Positions 17,188 through 26,121 of a stretch of DNA of 64,000 nt are shown here, one piece after another. Each line of letters begins with the position of its first letter. Position 1 is the first letter of the stretch. Under the pieces are notes generated by a model. The model saw only the letters and a program-made list of their open reading frames with translations. It was not told the origin of the DNA and searched no databases. The stretch covers positions 615,072 to 679,071 of the forward strand of contig JAXMEB010000004.1 in assembly GCA_046348545.1 (NCBI GenBank). Direction: 5' to 3'. The translations under genes were made by a program, and so were the position numbers. Source of the DNA: JAXMEB01 sp046348545 (GTDB taxonomy: Bacteria; Pseudomonadota; Gammaproteobacteria; Berkiellales; Berkiellaceae).

Positions 17188-19061
17188 TATAAAACTCGAA
17201 CTCGCTTAGTCTCCGAAATGTTTTTCAGAGCGTCAATTAATTTTAAATCATAATCCTTCATGATATCGGTGATGGCATAACCTACGGATCCTCGCGTTTG
17301 TAAATATTGACTATCGATGTTGACTTTATGCATTGAAAATGTCGCATTAATCGCTGCTAATTGGCCAGGTCTATTTTCATGAATATGAATAATGCGGTGT
17401 GTATCTCGCATTGGCGGGAGTTTAATTTCTGGAAAGTTAACTGAGGTTGAGATGGTTCCAAATCGCATGTATTCATTTAATCGATTAAATACGTAATCAC
17501 CGATATGAGCTTGGGCTTCTTCTGTGCTACCGCCGATGTGCGGGGTCAGGATCACGTTAGGTAGATTCTGAAGTTCACTATAGAAGGTTTCACCATTGGA
17601 TTCAGGTTCGATTGGGAAAACATCTAAACCAGCACCACCAAGATGTCTGCCTTTAATCGCTTCGGCCAGCGATTTTAAATGAACGACCGAACCTCGACTT
17701 AGGTTCAGTAAGATCGCACCTTTTTTCAAATATTTGAGTTCAGTTTCACCAATCAGGTGCGTGTTCTCTGGTCTGCCATCGACATGCAAAGACACAATAT
17801 CTGACTGTTTGAGTAGTGACTGCATGGACTTACAGGGCCTTGCATTACCGATCGGCAATTTTTCAGCGACATCAAAGTAGCAAACATGCATCCCCAAACT
17901 CTCAGCTAAAATAGAAAGCTGAGCGCCAATATTGCCATAGCCGATAATCCCCAAGGTCTTCCCACGAACTTCATAAGCCCCGGTAGCTGATTTTTCCCAT
18001 TGTCCCTGATGCAGCAGGGCATTTTTATCAGGAACACGCCTTAGGAGGCAAATCATCTCAGCGAGTGCAAGCTCAACAACTGAACGGGTATTACTGTAAG
18101 GTGCGTTGAATACGGCTACGCCATTCAAGTCGCAAGCTGCTAGGTCGATTTGATTGGTTCCAATACAGAATGCACCAATAGCGGTGAGTTCAGGGTATTT
18201 TTCCAGTATGTCTGCCGTAATCGTGGTCTTGGAACGGATCCCTAAAGTGTGGATACCCTCTAACGCTTCTAATAAGCCATTATGAGTAAGGGCACGATCA
18301 TGGGTTATGACTTCAAAACCTTCTCTTATAAATTGCTGTTTAACGTTGTAATGGATGTTTTCAAGCAACAAGACTCGATTTAATTGCTTGTCAAAACGGA
18401 TCGCTAGTGCATCCAATAGGTCTTCAAACTGCCTTAAAGTCCGATCTGCTTTTTCAACAACACTCGGTCGTGTCACATTTTCAGTAAATGCAAAAAAATG
18501 TCGAACGACCCCCGCCGCTTTGAGCTCATAATCGTTATAACCATCTCCTATGATGATGCTATTGTGATCGAAATTGAGGGTTTTAAGCAGCTTAACTTTT
18601 CCGCCCGATTGTGCGAGAGGGTTATCTTGATTAAACCCGATAATATGACCTTGATAATCATAATGAAAATTGTTCGCAAACACATGCTCCTTTATGATTC
18701 CAAACGGCTTTACTACCGGCCAAATAAACTCGAAGAATCCACCGGAAATAATATAAATTTTATCCCGATACGTTTCGAAAAACTGTTTGTGTCTTAAAAT
18801 AGAAGGGGTGACTTTATTTCTAAGCGCAATAATCAATTCATCAATATCACGCTTTGAGGCAGACAATAAGCTAACTTTCTCCGAAATAGCCTCCGAAAAG
18901 GAAAGGCTTCCCGCCATGGCACCTTGAGTCAGGTGTGTCATTTTATCGATGATGTTGGCACAGTCAGCTCGATGTTTAAGCGAGATGCTCGCTAAGGTTT
19001 CTAGTGACTCAACTTGGACAAAGGTACTATCAAAATCGAAAATTAAATTAGGTAGATTCAT
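17184..19061 (-). CDS. fused phosphoserine phosphatase-like / D-3-phosphoglycerate dehydrogenase
   Basis: A single 625-residue frame holds two serine-pathway enzymes. Residues 1-215 are a HAD phosphatase of SerB type, with nucleophile motif DFDST (D9, D11), IISGGF motif II and GDGYNDYEL motif IV. Residues about 226-625 are SerA, with GIIGYGNIGA (374-379) for NAD binding, catalytic R276 in LGIRSKT, and GAGLDVFPIEP and LTPHIGGS carrying the E and H of the relay. An ACT regulatory domain lies at about 553-625 (HIHENRPGQLAAINATF). It catalyses the first and third steps of serine synthesis; SerC, the middle step, is not in the window. The ACT domain suggests serine feedback control. Confidence 0.9.
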   Translation of the reverse strand: MNLPNLIFDFDSTFVQVESLETLASISLKHRADCANIIDKMTHLTQGAMAGSLSFSEAISEKVSLLSASKRDIDELIIALRNKVTPSILRHKQFFETYRDKIYIISGGFFEFIWPVVKPFGIIKEHVFANNFHYDYQGHIIGFNQDNPLAQSGGKVKLLKTLNFDHNSIIIGDGYNDYELKAAGVVRHFFAFTENVTRPSVVEKADRTLRQFEDLLDALAIRFDKQLNRVLLLENIHYNVKQQFIREGFEVITHDRALTHNGLLEALEGIHTLGIRSKTTITADILEKYPELTAIGAFCIGTNQIDLAACDLNGVAVFNAPYSNTRSVVELALAEMICLLRRVPDKNALLHQGQWEKSATGAYEVRGKTLGIIGYGNIGAQLSILAESLGMHVCYFDVAEKLPIGNARPCKSMQSLLKQSDIVSLHVDGRPENTHLIGETELKYLKKGAILLNLSRGSVVHLKSLAEAIKGRHLGGAGLDVFPIEPESNGETFYSELQNLPNVILTPHIGGSTEEAQAHIGDYVFNRLNEYMRFGTISTSVNFPEIKLPPMRDTHRIIHIHENRPGQLAAINATFSMHKVNIDSQYLQTRGSVGYAITDIMKDYDLKLIDALKNISETKRVRVLY

Positions 19062-19159
19062 GATATATGAAAGAAACTTAACAATGTTTTATTGGGATGA
19101 TTGCATAAATCAGATATTAGCATTAACATCGCATTCTCTTCTATTACAAGGTTAACGAC

Positions 19160-19819
19160 ATGAACCGACGTTCAAATATCCAAAAGTGTTGGTGGATGGC
19201 AGGTTTTTTTGTGGCTTTTCTTTGTTTTGCCAATGCTTTGAAAGCAAGTCAGGCAGCCGATAGGTTATCTTTTAAAGCCGTTCAGAAAGAATGGGCTATT
19301 GTAAAATACCAAGCGCCAGAAACAGAAAAAGTAAAATTATTTGAGCAACTGATTCAAAAATTAGAGACACATGCCAGTCAAGACGCGGATCTCAATTTTG
19401 CGCTATGGCACGCTATCACTTTAAGTAGCTACGCTCAGTTAAAAGGGGGGTTGTCTGGTTTAAATCGTGCTAAAGAAGCCAAACAACTACTGGAGACTGC
19501 TTTAGAAAAGAATGGACAGCTTGGCGACGGGCTAGGTCATGCCGTATTGGGTGCGCTTTATGCCAGAGTCCCTGGTTGGCCAGTTGGCTTTGGGGATAAA
19601 GCTAAAGCAACTTGGCATCTTAAAACAGCCTATGCTATCAGCCCAAAAAGTATGGACGTCAATTATTATTATGGTGATTTTCTAGCTGCTGAACATCAGG
19701 TCAAAGCAGCTCAGTTTCATTTAGAGGAAGCACTGAAAGATGTCTCAGCAACTGATCCAATTTATAATCAAGGGCGAAAGGGCGAGATAGAGCGAGCGCT
19801 TAATAAAATGAAAAAATAA
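19160..19819 (+). CDS. secreted TPR-like protein
   Basis: This 219-residue protein has a basic N-terminus and a hydrophobic segment (WWMAGFFVAFLCFANALKA), probably a signal peptide. A helical repeat body follows, with ARVPGWPVGFGDKAKATWHLKTAYAISP and a final TPR-like unit (YYYGDFLAAEHQVKAAQFHLEEAL). The PGWPVGFGD stretch is found in a conserved family of periplasmic TPR proteins whose role I do not know. It stands alone; a palindromic repeat begins 2 bp after the stop. Confidence 0.75.
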   Translation: MNRRSNIQKCWWMAGFFVAFLCFANALKASQAADRLSFKAVQKEWAIVKYQAPETEKVKLFEQLIQKLETHASQDADLNFALWHAITLSSYAQLKGGLSGLNRAKEAKQLLETALEKNGQLGDGLGHAVLGALYARVPGWPVGFGDKAKATWHLKTAYAISPKSMDVNYYYGDFLAAEHQVKAAQFHLEEALKDVSATDPIYNQGRKGEIERALNKMKK

Positions 19820-19821
19820 CA

Positions 19822-19950
19822 TATACCCCTCACAGCTGAATTTTCACGGTTGCTTGTCGGTCCGACGCGTCCGCTCGAAGTTCGAAGAACGTAATTGAAA
19901 GCTCGCAAGAGCGTAGGCAGGTACCCGAAAAATCATCTGTTGTGGGTATA
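19822..19950. repeat. DPR copy 4, subfamily B
   Basis: This copy is 129 bp with standard ends but a different interior (ACGTTCTTCGAACTTCGAGC-type arms) shared with the copy at 31462. It starts 2 bp after the preceding stop and abuts the next repeat directly. Confidence 0.85.
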
Positions 19951-20048
19951 GATTCCGCATCACACGCTGCGCACTTTGTGCGCTTATCGCTGTGCGGAAT
20001 GACGTTATTACAAACCAACCCCGCCTTCAAAAACTCGAAACTGAGGTT
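19951..20048. repeat. half copy of the 272-bp inverted-repeat element
   Basis: This stretch is nearly identical to 58441-58538 (GATTCCGCATCACACGCTGC... through CTGAGGTT). It carries one terminal repeat of that element and is joined without a gap to DPR copy 4. The internal segment (CCGCAT...ATGCGG-like) can form a hairpin. Confidence 0.75.
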
Positions 20049-20084
20049 AGTATGAGCATACTAAGGGTTTCAAGATTGAGTTTA

Positions 20085-20768
20085 TTAACTAATGCCACAC
20101 AGTTTATTAGCGGGTACACTAATATCAATCTTTTTGGGCGGAGCGAGGTTGAGATCCTTCATTAAGCTCTCAAAATCTTGTTCTGTTCTATTTTTAAAAC
20201 GGGGATTATAGGCCAATTCTTCTCCAATCGTTGAAACCGTATAGCCATTATAATCGTGGCCAGGATATACAAAGGTTTCTTTAGGTAATTTAAATAAAAC
20301 ATCGTGAATAGAGTGGTAAAGTGCCTTTGAGCTGCCGCTTTGAAAATCGGTTCGCCCACAACCTCGAATTAATAAGGTGTCGCCAGTAAAAATCTTATCA
20401 CCAACCCAGTAGGTCAGATGATGATCGGTGTGCCCAGGAGTAGCCAGAACTTTGATTTGAAGAGGACCAACGAGTAGCGAATCACCTCCTTTTAATAGAA
20501 AATCAGCATGCTGAACATCCGGATCGTGAGGCATACCGATTTGACACTGAGTCGCTTCCTTCATTTTCCCCATACCTGTCACATGATCGGCGTGTATGTG
20601 CGTGTCGATACAGTATTTTAAAGTGAGTTCAAGTTCCTTAATAAGTTTTAAATCTCTTTCATGTTGCTCAAGCACCGTATCAATTAAAATGGTTTCTCGA
20701 GTTGTGGCATCCGCAATTAAATAGGTATAGGTTGAGGACTCCTTGTCGAATAATTGTCTGAAGATCAT
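20085..20768 (-). CDS. ETHE1-like persulfide dioxygenase / MBL-fold hydrolase
   Basis: This is a 227-residue metallo-beta-lactamase-fold protein. The metal motif is THIHADHVTG, followed by LATPGHTDHHLTYWVGDKIFTGDTLLIRGCGRTDFQSGSS and the final YPGHDYNGYTVSTIGEE. The RGCGRTDFQ and PGHDY stretches place it with ETHE1/sulfur dioxygenases rather than glyoxalase II. The expected reaction is oxidation of glutathione persulfide to sulfite. It is the last gene of a six-gene minus-strand run and overlaps ychJ by 4 bp. Confidence 0.87.
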   Translation of the reverse strand: MIFRQLFDKESSTYTYLIADATTRETILIDTVLEQHERDLKLIKELELTLKYCIDTHIHADHVTGMGKMKEATQCQIGMPHDPDVQHADFLLKGGDSLLVGPLQIKVLATPGHTDHHLTYWVGDKIFTGDTLLIRGCGRTDFQSGSSKALYHSIHDVLFKLPKETFVYPGHDYNGYTVSTIGEELAYNPRFKNRTEQDFESLMKDLNLAPPKKIDISVPANKLCGIS

Positions 20769-21187
20769 TTTTTATCCTTAAATATCTTGGGGATTAATGC
20801 GGCATTAAGTTTTTTGCCAGTATAATAAAACCATTTGTCATCTTTTTTTCTGAACTCGCTTTTCTCAAAAATTCTGAAATCCTCATTATTGTATTGATAA
20901 TGCGCGATAAACGTCACCCAACCCACGTTGTCTTTGGCTGGAGCGGTGGGTGCAACTTCTAATCCTCGCCAATGTGTTCGCTCTGCAACGTCCAATGCAT
21001 GTTTTAAATCAAAGCCCTGGGATGCAGGTCCAAACATCGTGTCTTGAATATATTGTAAGTTCTTCAACGCATATGCCGTATAACGAGAACGCATTAGCGA
21101 TTCTGGTGTTTTAGGGAATTCGACACGGTTAAGAAAAGGTTCACAGCAGGATGAATAATCGAGATTAGAGTCACAGGGGCAACGCAT
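20765..21187 (-). CDS. ychJ: YchJ-family (UPF0225) SEC-C metal-binding protein
   Basis: This 140-residue protein has an N-terminal zinc-binding SEC-C-like motif (CPCDSNLDYSSCCEPFL) and an NTF2-like middle domain (SLMRSRYTAYALKNLQYIQDTM; WVTFIAHY). Both are characteristic of YchJ, whose function is not established. It overlaps the upstream hydrolase by 17 bp and the downstream ETHE1-like gene by 4 bp, so translation is coupled. Confidence 0.88.
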   Translation of the reverse strand: MRCPCDSNLDYSSCCEPFLNRVEFPKTPESLMRSRYTAYALKNLQYIQDTMFGPASQGFDLKHALDVAERTHWRGLEVAPTAPAKDNVGWVTFIAHYQYNNEDFRIFEKSEFRKKDDKWFYYTGKKLNAALIPKIFKDKK

Positions 21188-21998
21188 GTTGATTTATACC
21201 ATTGTCATTATTTAAACTTTTAATATATTGATTGATCATATCCCAGTAAGCTGACCCTGCTATTAAAACCAAATCATTATGATGACCACCTTCAATTGAA
21301 TAAAATTGCACAGGTTTTTGAGTTAAAGTCGATAACAGCTTGCCATGCCAAAAGGGGATAACTTCATCTTGAGTACCATGCATGATTAAAATTGGTACTT
21401 TAACATGCCGTATCTTAGCGATATTACGATATTTATCAACTGGGAAGAGGGGGATGCGGGTCATCACTCTAAATGCAGTTACAAATGGTGCCTCCAAAAT
21501 TAATCCCCCCACCGGAAAGCTTGAAGCCAATTCAACACTCGGGCCACTTCCTAAAGATCGTCCAAACACAATAATACGTTCCGGTGAAATTTTTTCGACA
21601 TCTGTTAAATAGTGATAGGCTGCAGAGATGTCAGAATAAGTATTACCCTCCGATGGGCTGCCCTCTGAAGTGCCATATCCTTGATAGTCATATCCTAAAA
21701 CAGAGTATCCTTGTTCATATAAAGCATTCAAAAAAGGGTAAACCCCACCCAGATCTTCTGCGTTCCCGTGGCTAAAAAGTAACGTATACTTTGAATTGAT
21801 ATTATTTAGATATATGGCTGATATTTGTTTTCGCCCTGAATTCAATTTGATGATTTTGGGCCCATCTTGGTAAGTACTTTTTGGGGGATGATAAATCAAA
21901 GCATTTGAACCAAAATAGACTAGAATCATCATACCGACGTACCAAAGTAGAGCCGTTTGAAGGAATTCAAGTAGATTGGCTGTCCAGGCAGGATTCAC
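21171..21998 (-). CDS. alpha/beta hydrolase, BEM46/ABHD13-like, membrane-anchored
   Basis: This 275-residue protein has an N-terminal hydrophobic anchor (LLWYVGMMILVYFGSNALIY), then an alpha/beta hydrolase fold. The oxyanion segment is LLFSHGNAEDLG, the nucleophile elbow is GRSLGSG (Ser), and the late motifs are ILIMHGTQDEVIP (Asp) and EGGHHND (His). Relatives are serine esterases or peptidases of unknown substrate. The start at GTG 21998 lacks a good ribosome-binding site and lies 16 bp after the acyltransferase stop; coupled translation is likely. Confidence 0.85.
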   Translation of the reverse strand: MNPAWTANLLEFLQTALLWYVGMMILVYFGSNALIYHPPKSTYQDGPKIIKLNSGRKQISAIYLNNINSKYTLLFSHGNAEDLGGVYPFLNALYEQGYSVLGYDYQGYGTSEGSPSEGNTYSDISAAYHYLTDVEKISPERIIVFGRSLGSGPSVELASSFPVGGLILEAPFVTAFRVMTRIPLFPVDKYRNIAKIRHVKVPILIMHGTQDEVIPFWHGKLLSTLTQKPVQFYSIEGGHHNDLVLIAGSAYWDMINQYIKSLNNDNGINQHALPL

Positions 21999-22014
21999 TT
22001 TAAAATACCAATAG

Positions 22015-22767
22015 CTAACTAATTTTCTTATTATAACGTTTGTCTTCCCATTTTAAAGTATTTTCTCTTAACTCATTTAGAATGATATTCAGAAAATATT
22101 TAAGCTCTGGATGAATGCTTCTGAATACCTCTTCAGGGGCCATTTGAAAAGCCGCACGTTCGCCATGGTAGGGCACGACTTTTCCAACTTGAGCAAAATG
22201 AATGCCATAACCTTTCATAGCGTGAACGAGTTTAGGTTCCATCATGGCAAATATGTTTCTGTTAAGGTGTTTACAAATTGCAATCCCTGCCAACATTAAG
22301 CTCACGGGCACCATGGGAAAATGCCGATGGATGGTGTCAAATTGAACCTGCTCAAGGGTTTGTGAAGACATACCCATCGCAGCAGATGTGTCACCGGAAC
22401 GACGTCTGAATGAGCGATTAACTGCAAGGCGTGAAATCTCACAATACTGATTAGTTTTCTGAATATGACAATATTGTTCAAAAGGTAAGCTCATCTTTGG
22501 ATAAGCTTCTGGTAGGAGGATGCGCACACAGCCTGCCGGCGTTTTTGTAGCTTTATGAAGCACCAAACAATGAAGACCCTGTGAGTCATACAGATCGATT
22601 TCACGTTGATTTTTGCAGTCCTCTTCTTTTTCAAATCCAAATTCTTTACAAAAGATATCATATCGTAACTGAAAAATGGCATCTAGTTCAGCCGGATTGG
22701 AAACAATTCGAATATCAAAGTAGAACTTAAATTTATCAGCAATATTCTCATTAAGTACTTCCATCAT
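22015..22767 (-). CDS. FeeM/exosortase-associated-type N-acyltransferase (GNAT-like)
   Basis: This 250-residue protein resembles the PEP-CTERM/exosortase-associated acyltransferases and N-acyl amino acid synthases. Conserved parts are LRYDIFCKEFGF, the TPAGCVRILLP strand, CEISRLAVNRSFRRR and the SLMLAGIAICKHLNRNIFAMMEPKL region. Such enzymes transfer a fatty-acyl chain from acyl-ACP to an amine. ATG at 22767 is chosen because AGGAGG lies 3-4 bp upstream; the frame is open to 22788. It overlaps the E1-like gene by 17 bp, which points to a joint pathway. Confidence 0.8.
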   Translation of the reverse strand: MMEVLNENIADKFKFYFDIRIVSNPAELDAIFQLRYDIFCKEFGFEKEEDCKNQREIDLYDSQGLHCLVLHKATKTPAGCVRILLPEAYPKMSLPFEQYCHIQKTNQYCEISRLAVNRSFRRRSGDTSAAMGMSSQTLEQVQFDTIHRHFPMVPVSLMLAGIAICKHLNRNIFAMMEPKLVHAMKGYGIHFAQVGKVVPYHGERAAFQMAPEEVFRSIHPELKYFLNIILNELRENTLKWEDKRYNKKIS

Positions 22768-23626
22768 GCCCTCCTGAACGCAGCGCATTATTCAACCAGG
22801 CAGTCATTTTACTGAAGGGCGTTACAGTTCCGAAGGGGCGCCAACAGTGTTTAATCCTATTCTCATAAGCATCAAAAACAAGGCTGTGCGGTGCTGATAA
22901 AACTTTTCCTCGCTTAAGTAATATTTTTAATGCCGTTGTCGCTGTGACACTGGCACACATTTCACATCCCATAGGGGTAGAAGGGCCACGATGATGTTTT
23001 AAATCAATGCTGGCTGGATCCACTAAATATTTTTGCTGTATTTTGTCAGGTGATAAACCAATCAAAAAATGAAATAGTTGCTCTTCCGGTGAGCAATCCT
23101 TTAGCTCAAAGTAAGTATCAAAATCCATTTTATCAGGCATAAATACGAGCAAAGCAGCTCCCATCCCTAAGGGGGCGCAAGTAATCGCGGGGATATTCAT
23201 TGATTTTGCTTTTTGAAAAATGGCTCGCCTTAAATCAAGAGCGAAAAAATCTAGACCATCTACATACAGATCGCAGCTTTCTAAAAATTGCGCAATATTT
23301 TCAAGGTTGACGCCTTCAGGAAAGGTTTGTAAATCAAGCTCAGGGTCGATTTGAAGCGCCATCTCTTTCAGGACATCGATTTTAGGTCTGCCAATAGAGG
23401 ATAAATTGGCACCCGCTTGACGGTTAAAATTTTCAAGTTCAAAGTGATCGAAATCGGCTAAATGAAAACCACCGATACCCAGTCGAGTCAGGGTTAGCAG
23501 ATGACTTCCGCCCACACCGCCTAAACCAGCAATAGCTATCTTTTTTTTCTTTAAGTGAATAAGCTCGTCTCGAGTTAACCAACCAATACTTCTTGAAAAT
23601 GCCCGTTGATAATTAAAATCGACCAT
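22751..23626 (-). CDS. ThiF/E1-like adenylyltransferase
   Basis: This 291-residue protein has the ThiF/MoeB fold. It has a nucleotide-binding loop IAIAGLGGVGGSHLLTLTRLGIG, DFDHFELENFNRQ with the Asp and Arg used for ATP/adenylate binding, and DLYVDGLDFFALDLR. Family members adenylate the C-terminal glycine of ubiquitin-like sulfur carriers. No ThiS/MoaD-like partner is encoded nearby. The one visible MGCEMC pair could bind zinc, but a second CxxC is not seen. It is joined by a 17-bp overlap to the acyltransferase, so it may activate a substrate for acylation (inference). Confidence 0.85.
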   Translation of the reverse strand: MVDFNYQRAFSRSIGWLTRDELIHLKKKKIAIAGLGGVGGSHLLTLTRLGIGGFHLADFDHFELENFNRQAGANLSSIGRPKIDVLKEMALQIDPELDLQTFPEGVNLENIAQFLESCDLYVDGLDFFALDLRRAIFQKAKSMNIPAITCAPLGMGAALLVFMPDKMDFDTYFELKDCSPEEQLFHFLIGLSPDKIQQKYLVDPASIDLKHHRGPSTPMGCEMCASVTATTALKILLKRGKVLSAPHSLVFDAYENRIKHCWRPFGTVTPFSKMTAWLNNALRSGGHDGST

Positions 23627-23650
23627 GTACCGCTCACTCTTTCGATAACA

Positions 23651-24643
23651 TCATAGAAAGAAATTGCGTTTCACAAATTTTAGCGGACCATTAAGAGAGG
23701 TTGAGCTACTGTCAGAACTTCCACTTCGTGGCTCATCCTCTTCTTCAGGTGACGAAAGACTTCGATCGACCTCTGGTACCGATACGTTTGTTTCGGCAGA
23801 GGAGGTTGGATCCTGAGTTTTAGGTGTTTGTCTGCTTTTTTTGGAAGTCACACCAACCCTATCATTGCTGATTAGCGCTTCATTCCACGGAAGATTTCGA
23901 TAGGTCGGCGCATGTTCTAATTCAATAAAGGGATATTTGATTATGTCAAAATAAGGTGAATAATCAAAATCTTTTGGAGTAAAAATTCTAGAGTTTCTCT
24001 GTATTAATTCAATTCCGGTTTCTTCATGCTGTTTGACAAGGGGTAAAATAGGGAAGTTAATCGCTGCAAAGGCTTCTGCTAGCATGGTTGAGCAAACCGT
24101 TCGTGTTGTCTCACCCATACCATGTTCAAATAAACTTGAACGCCATTTTCGGGGCAATACACTCCAAGGCACCATAAATCGGGCCAGATCTAAGATTTGA
24201 CGGACATCATAATCCGTACCCAGTTGATGTATGGCATGAGCCATCACTTGCTGAGAGTCGCGTCGTGATATCCCGCGGGGTCTACAAATCCTCAAGTGAT
24301 CTTTCTTATAGACTTCCAGCGGTGTGACAATCGTGCCTCGTCCTAAATATCCCTCAATGACCAATTGTTCATCAGGTTCCGCATTGCAAAACTCTAGAAT
24401 TCGTTTTCTTAGCTCAATATCATCAATGTCGTGTAAGCGACCAATATACAAACAAGCATGCGACCAGGGGCTTTGCGTGACCATTCTAATCGCATCACTG
24501 ACACGAGAACGGCCTTCAACGAGTAGAACATCACAAACCCGCAATTCATAGCTCAGACGCTCAAAATCGCAAAGCGGCAACCCTGATGGGGGCTCCTCAC
24601 GACTCAGCCAATCTATTAGGTTCTGCTTGATATTCTTTAGCAT
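23651..24643 (-). CDS. YiiX/YebB-like permuted papain-fold protein
   Basis: The N-terminal 220 residues match the permuted NlpC/P60-like (YiiX) hydrolases. DVLLVEGRSRVSDAIRMVTQSPWSHACLYIG contains the catalytic His (H62), and TRTVCSTMLAEAFAAI contains the Cys (C184), His before Cys as expected for the permuted fold. Relatives cleave amide or lipid ester bonds. The C-terminal 70 residues are a disordered Ser/Glu-rich tail ending KFVKRNFFL. It is the first gene of the six-gene minus-strand operon, 24 bp before the E1-like gene. Confidence 0.8.
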   Translation of the reverse strand: MLKNIKQNLIDWLSREEPPSGLPLCDFERLSYELRVCDVLLVEGRSRVSDAIRMVTQSPWSHACLYIGRLHDIDDIELRKRILEFCNAEPDEQLVIEGYLGRGTIVTPLEVYKKDHLRICRPRGISRRDSQQVMAHAIHQLGTDYDVRQILDLARFMVPWSVLPRKWRSSLFEHGMGETTRTVCSTMLAEAFAAINFPILPLVKQHEETGIELIQRNSRIFTPKDFDYSPYFDIIKYPFIELEHAPTYRNLPWNEALISNDRVGVTSKKSRQTPKTQDPTSSAETNVSVPEVDRSLSSPEEEDEPRSGSSDSSSTSLNGPLKFVKRNFFL

Positions 24644-24720
24644 GTATTGCTCAGAGAGATGTCGACTTGAAATAAGGTAACCTTATTGTAAGCTTAGCTA
24701 AGATTAAGCGAACTAGCGAA

Positions 24721-24835
24721 TATACCCTTCGCGACTGAATTTTAGGTTTTTGCTTGTCCGTCCCTAGCTCGCAAGAGCGTAGGCGGATTGGCTGCGCTCA
24801 TCTCGCAACTGTCATGCTCTCTGTATATACCCACA
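24721..24835. repeat. DPR copy 5a, decayed subfamily B
   Basis: It begins TATACCCTTCGCGACTGA and shares the GCTTGTCCGTCC and CGCAAGAGCGTAGGC stretches with copy 4. Its right arm is missing, and copy 5b seems to have landed in or beside it. Confidence 0.6.
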
Positions 24836-24953
24836 ACAGATGATTTTTCGGGTAGGCGCCGAGCGTTCGAGACGCAGGAGTGTACACAAAGTACATGACT
24901 GCGGTGAGAATCGCGAAGGCAACAACCCCGAAAATTCAGCTGTGAAGGGTATA
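24836..24953. repeat. DPR copy 5b, full length
   Basis: This copy is 118 bp, in opposite orientation to copy 1, with standard ends and a subfamily A interior. It lies 18 bp from the stop of rmuC. Confidence 0.85.
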
Positions 24954-24971
24954 ACGATAGAGACTGTTTGT

Positions 24972-26042
24972 TTAATCAGCTTCTATGCTTGGGATAGCGG
25001 AAGACGGTGAACTTGATAATTCAACTTTTTCAATCTTATTAAATCGATTAGCAATACGCTTGGCGCTAATGTGCACTTGTTCTGCATCTTGATTAGCTTG
25101 CTGTAAATGTTTCGATAGATTGTCCATGCGTTTTTCAAATCGATTAAAATCTTGAGCTAAATTTCGAAGATGCTCTTGAATAACATGAACTTGCTCACGT
25201 GTTGCCGCATCTTTTAAAACCGAATGCGCAGTTGTCAAAACGGCCATCATCGTAGTTGGAGAAGTCAGCCAAACTCTACGCTGATGCGCTAACGCGACAA
25301 TATCAGGATAATGAGCATGAATTTCACTGAATACCGCCTCAGCAGGGATAAACATGACTGCGCCGTCTGATGTTTCGCCAGGCAAAATGTATTTTTCTGC
25401 GATATCGGAAATATGTTTTTTGACAGCGAGTGCAAATTGTTTTTGAGCAATTCGACGCTTAGCATCATCTAATTCAGGTAATATACTCATTTGATAATCT
25501 TCAAGCGGAAATTTAGCGTCAATGACAATAGCGCCTGAAGGTTCAGGTAAAAATAGAACACAATCAGCTCGAGTACCATTCTTCAAGGTATGTTGAAGAG
25601 AGTAGGCATTATCCGGTAATACATTTTGGATCAGTGTGTGCAATTGAACCTCTCCAAATGCACCGCGAGCCCGTTTATCTGCAAGAATCTCTTGAAGTGA
25701 AACAACATTAGTTGACAAATCACTGATCTTCTTTTGAGCCTCATCTATGATTGTTAATCGTTTAACAATATCTATAAATGTTTGATTCGTTTTCTCAAAA
25801 CCATGTTGCAGTCTGTGTTCAACTAAGCCTGAAATATGATTCATTCGATGTTCCGTCTTCAAACTAAATTCATCGACCTTTTGAGTAAGATCTTCTCGGG
25901 TTCGCGTCAACGTATCTTTGAGTTGCCTATCTAATTCGATCATGTGTTCGCGGAGGTTTTGTTGCAAAAACCGCCAACAAAGAATAATCAACACAGTGAA
26001 GCCAAAGAGAGAGATACATAATGCAAGCAAAGTTGAGTTCAT
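24972..26042 (-). CDS. rmuC: DNA recombination protein RmuC
   Basis: This 356-residue protein has an N-terminal membrane helix (LLALCISLFGFTVLIILCW), a coiled-coil region (about 30-120) and the RmuC nuclease-like core. The core includes RARGAFGEVQLHTLIQNVLP, ADCVLFLPEPSGAIVIDAKFPLEDY with the D-x-K catalytic pattern, and MFIPAEAVFSEI. RmuC limits recombination at inverted repeats and has been linked to phage defence, which is noteworthy given the many palindromes here. Its stop lies 18 bp from DPR copy 5b. Confidence 0.92.
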   Translation of the reverse strand: MNSTLLALCISLFGFTVLIILCWRFLQQNLREHMIELDRQLKDTLTRTREDLTQKVDEFSLKTEHRMNHISGLVEHRLQHGFEKTNQTFIDIVKRLTIIDEAQKKISDLSTNVVSLQEILADKRARGAFGEVQLHTLIQNVLPDNAYSLQHTLKNGTRADCVLFLPEPSGAIVIDAKFPLEDYQMSILPELDDAKRRIAQKQFALAVKKHISDIAEKYILPGETSDGAVMFIPAEAVFSEIHAHYPDIVALAHQRRVWLTSPTTMMAVLTTAHSVLKDAATREQVHVIQEHLRNLAQDFNRFEKRMDNLSKHLQQANQDAEQVHISAKRIANRFNKIEKVELSSSPSSAIPSIEAD

Positions 26043-26121
26043 AAGAGACTTATATCAATATTAAGTTGACATTCAAAGGAAAGTCGTTTAGTTTCGGTTA
26101 GACTTTCAAGAAGGGTCTATT

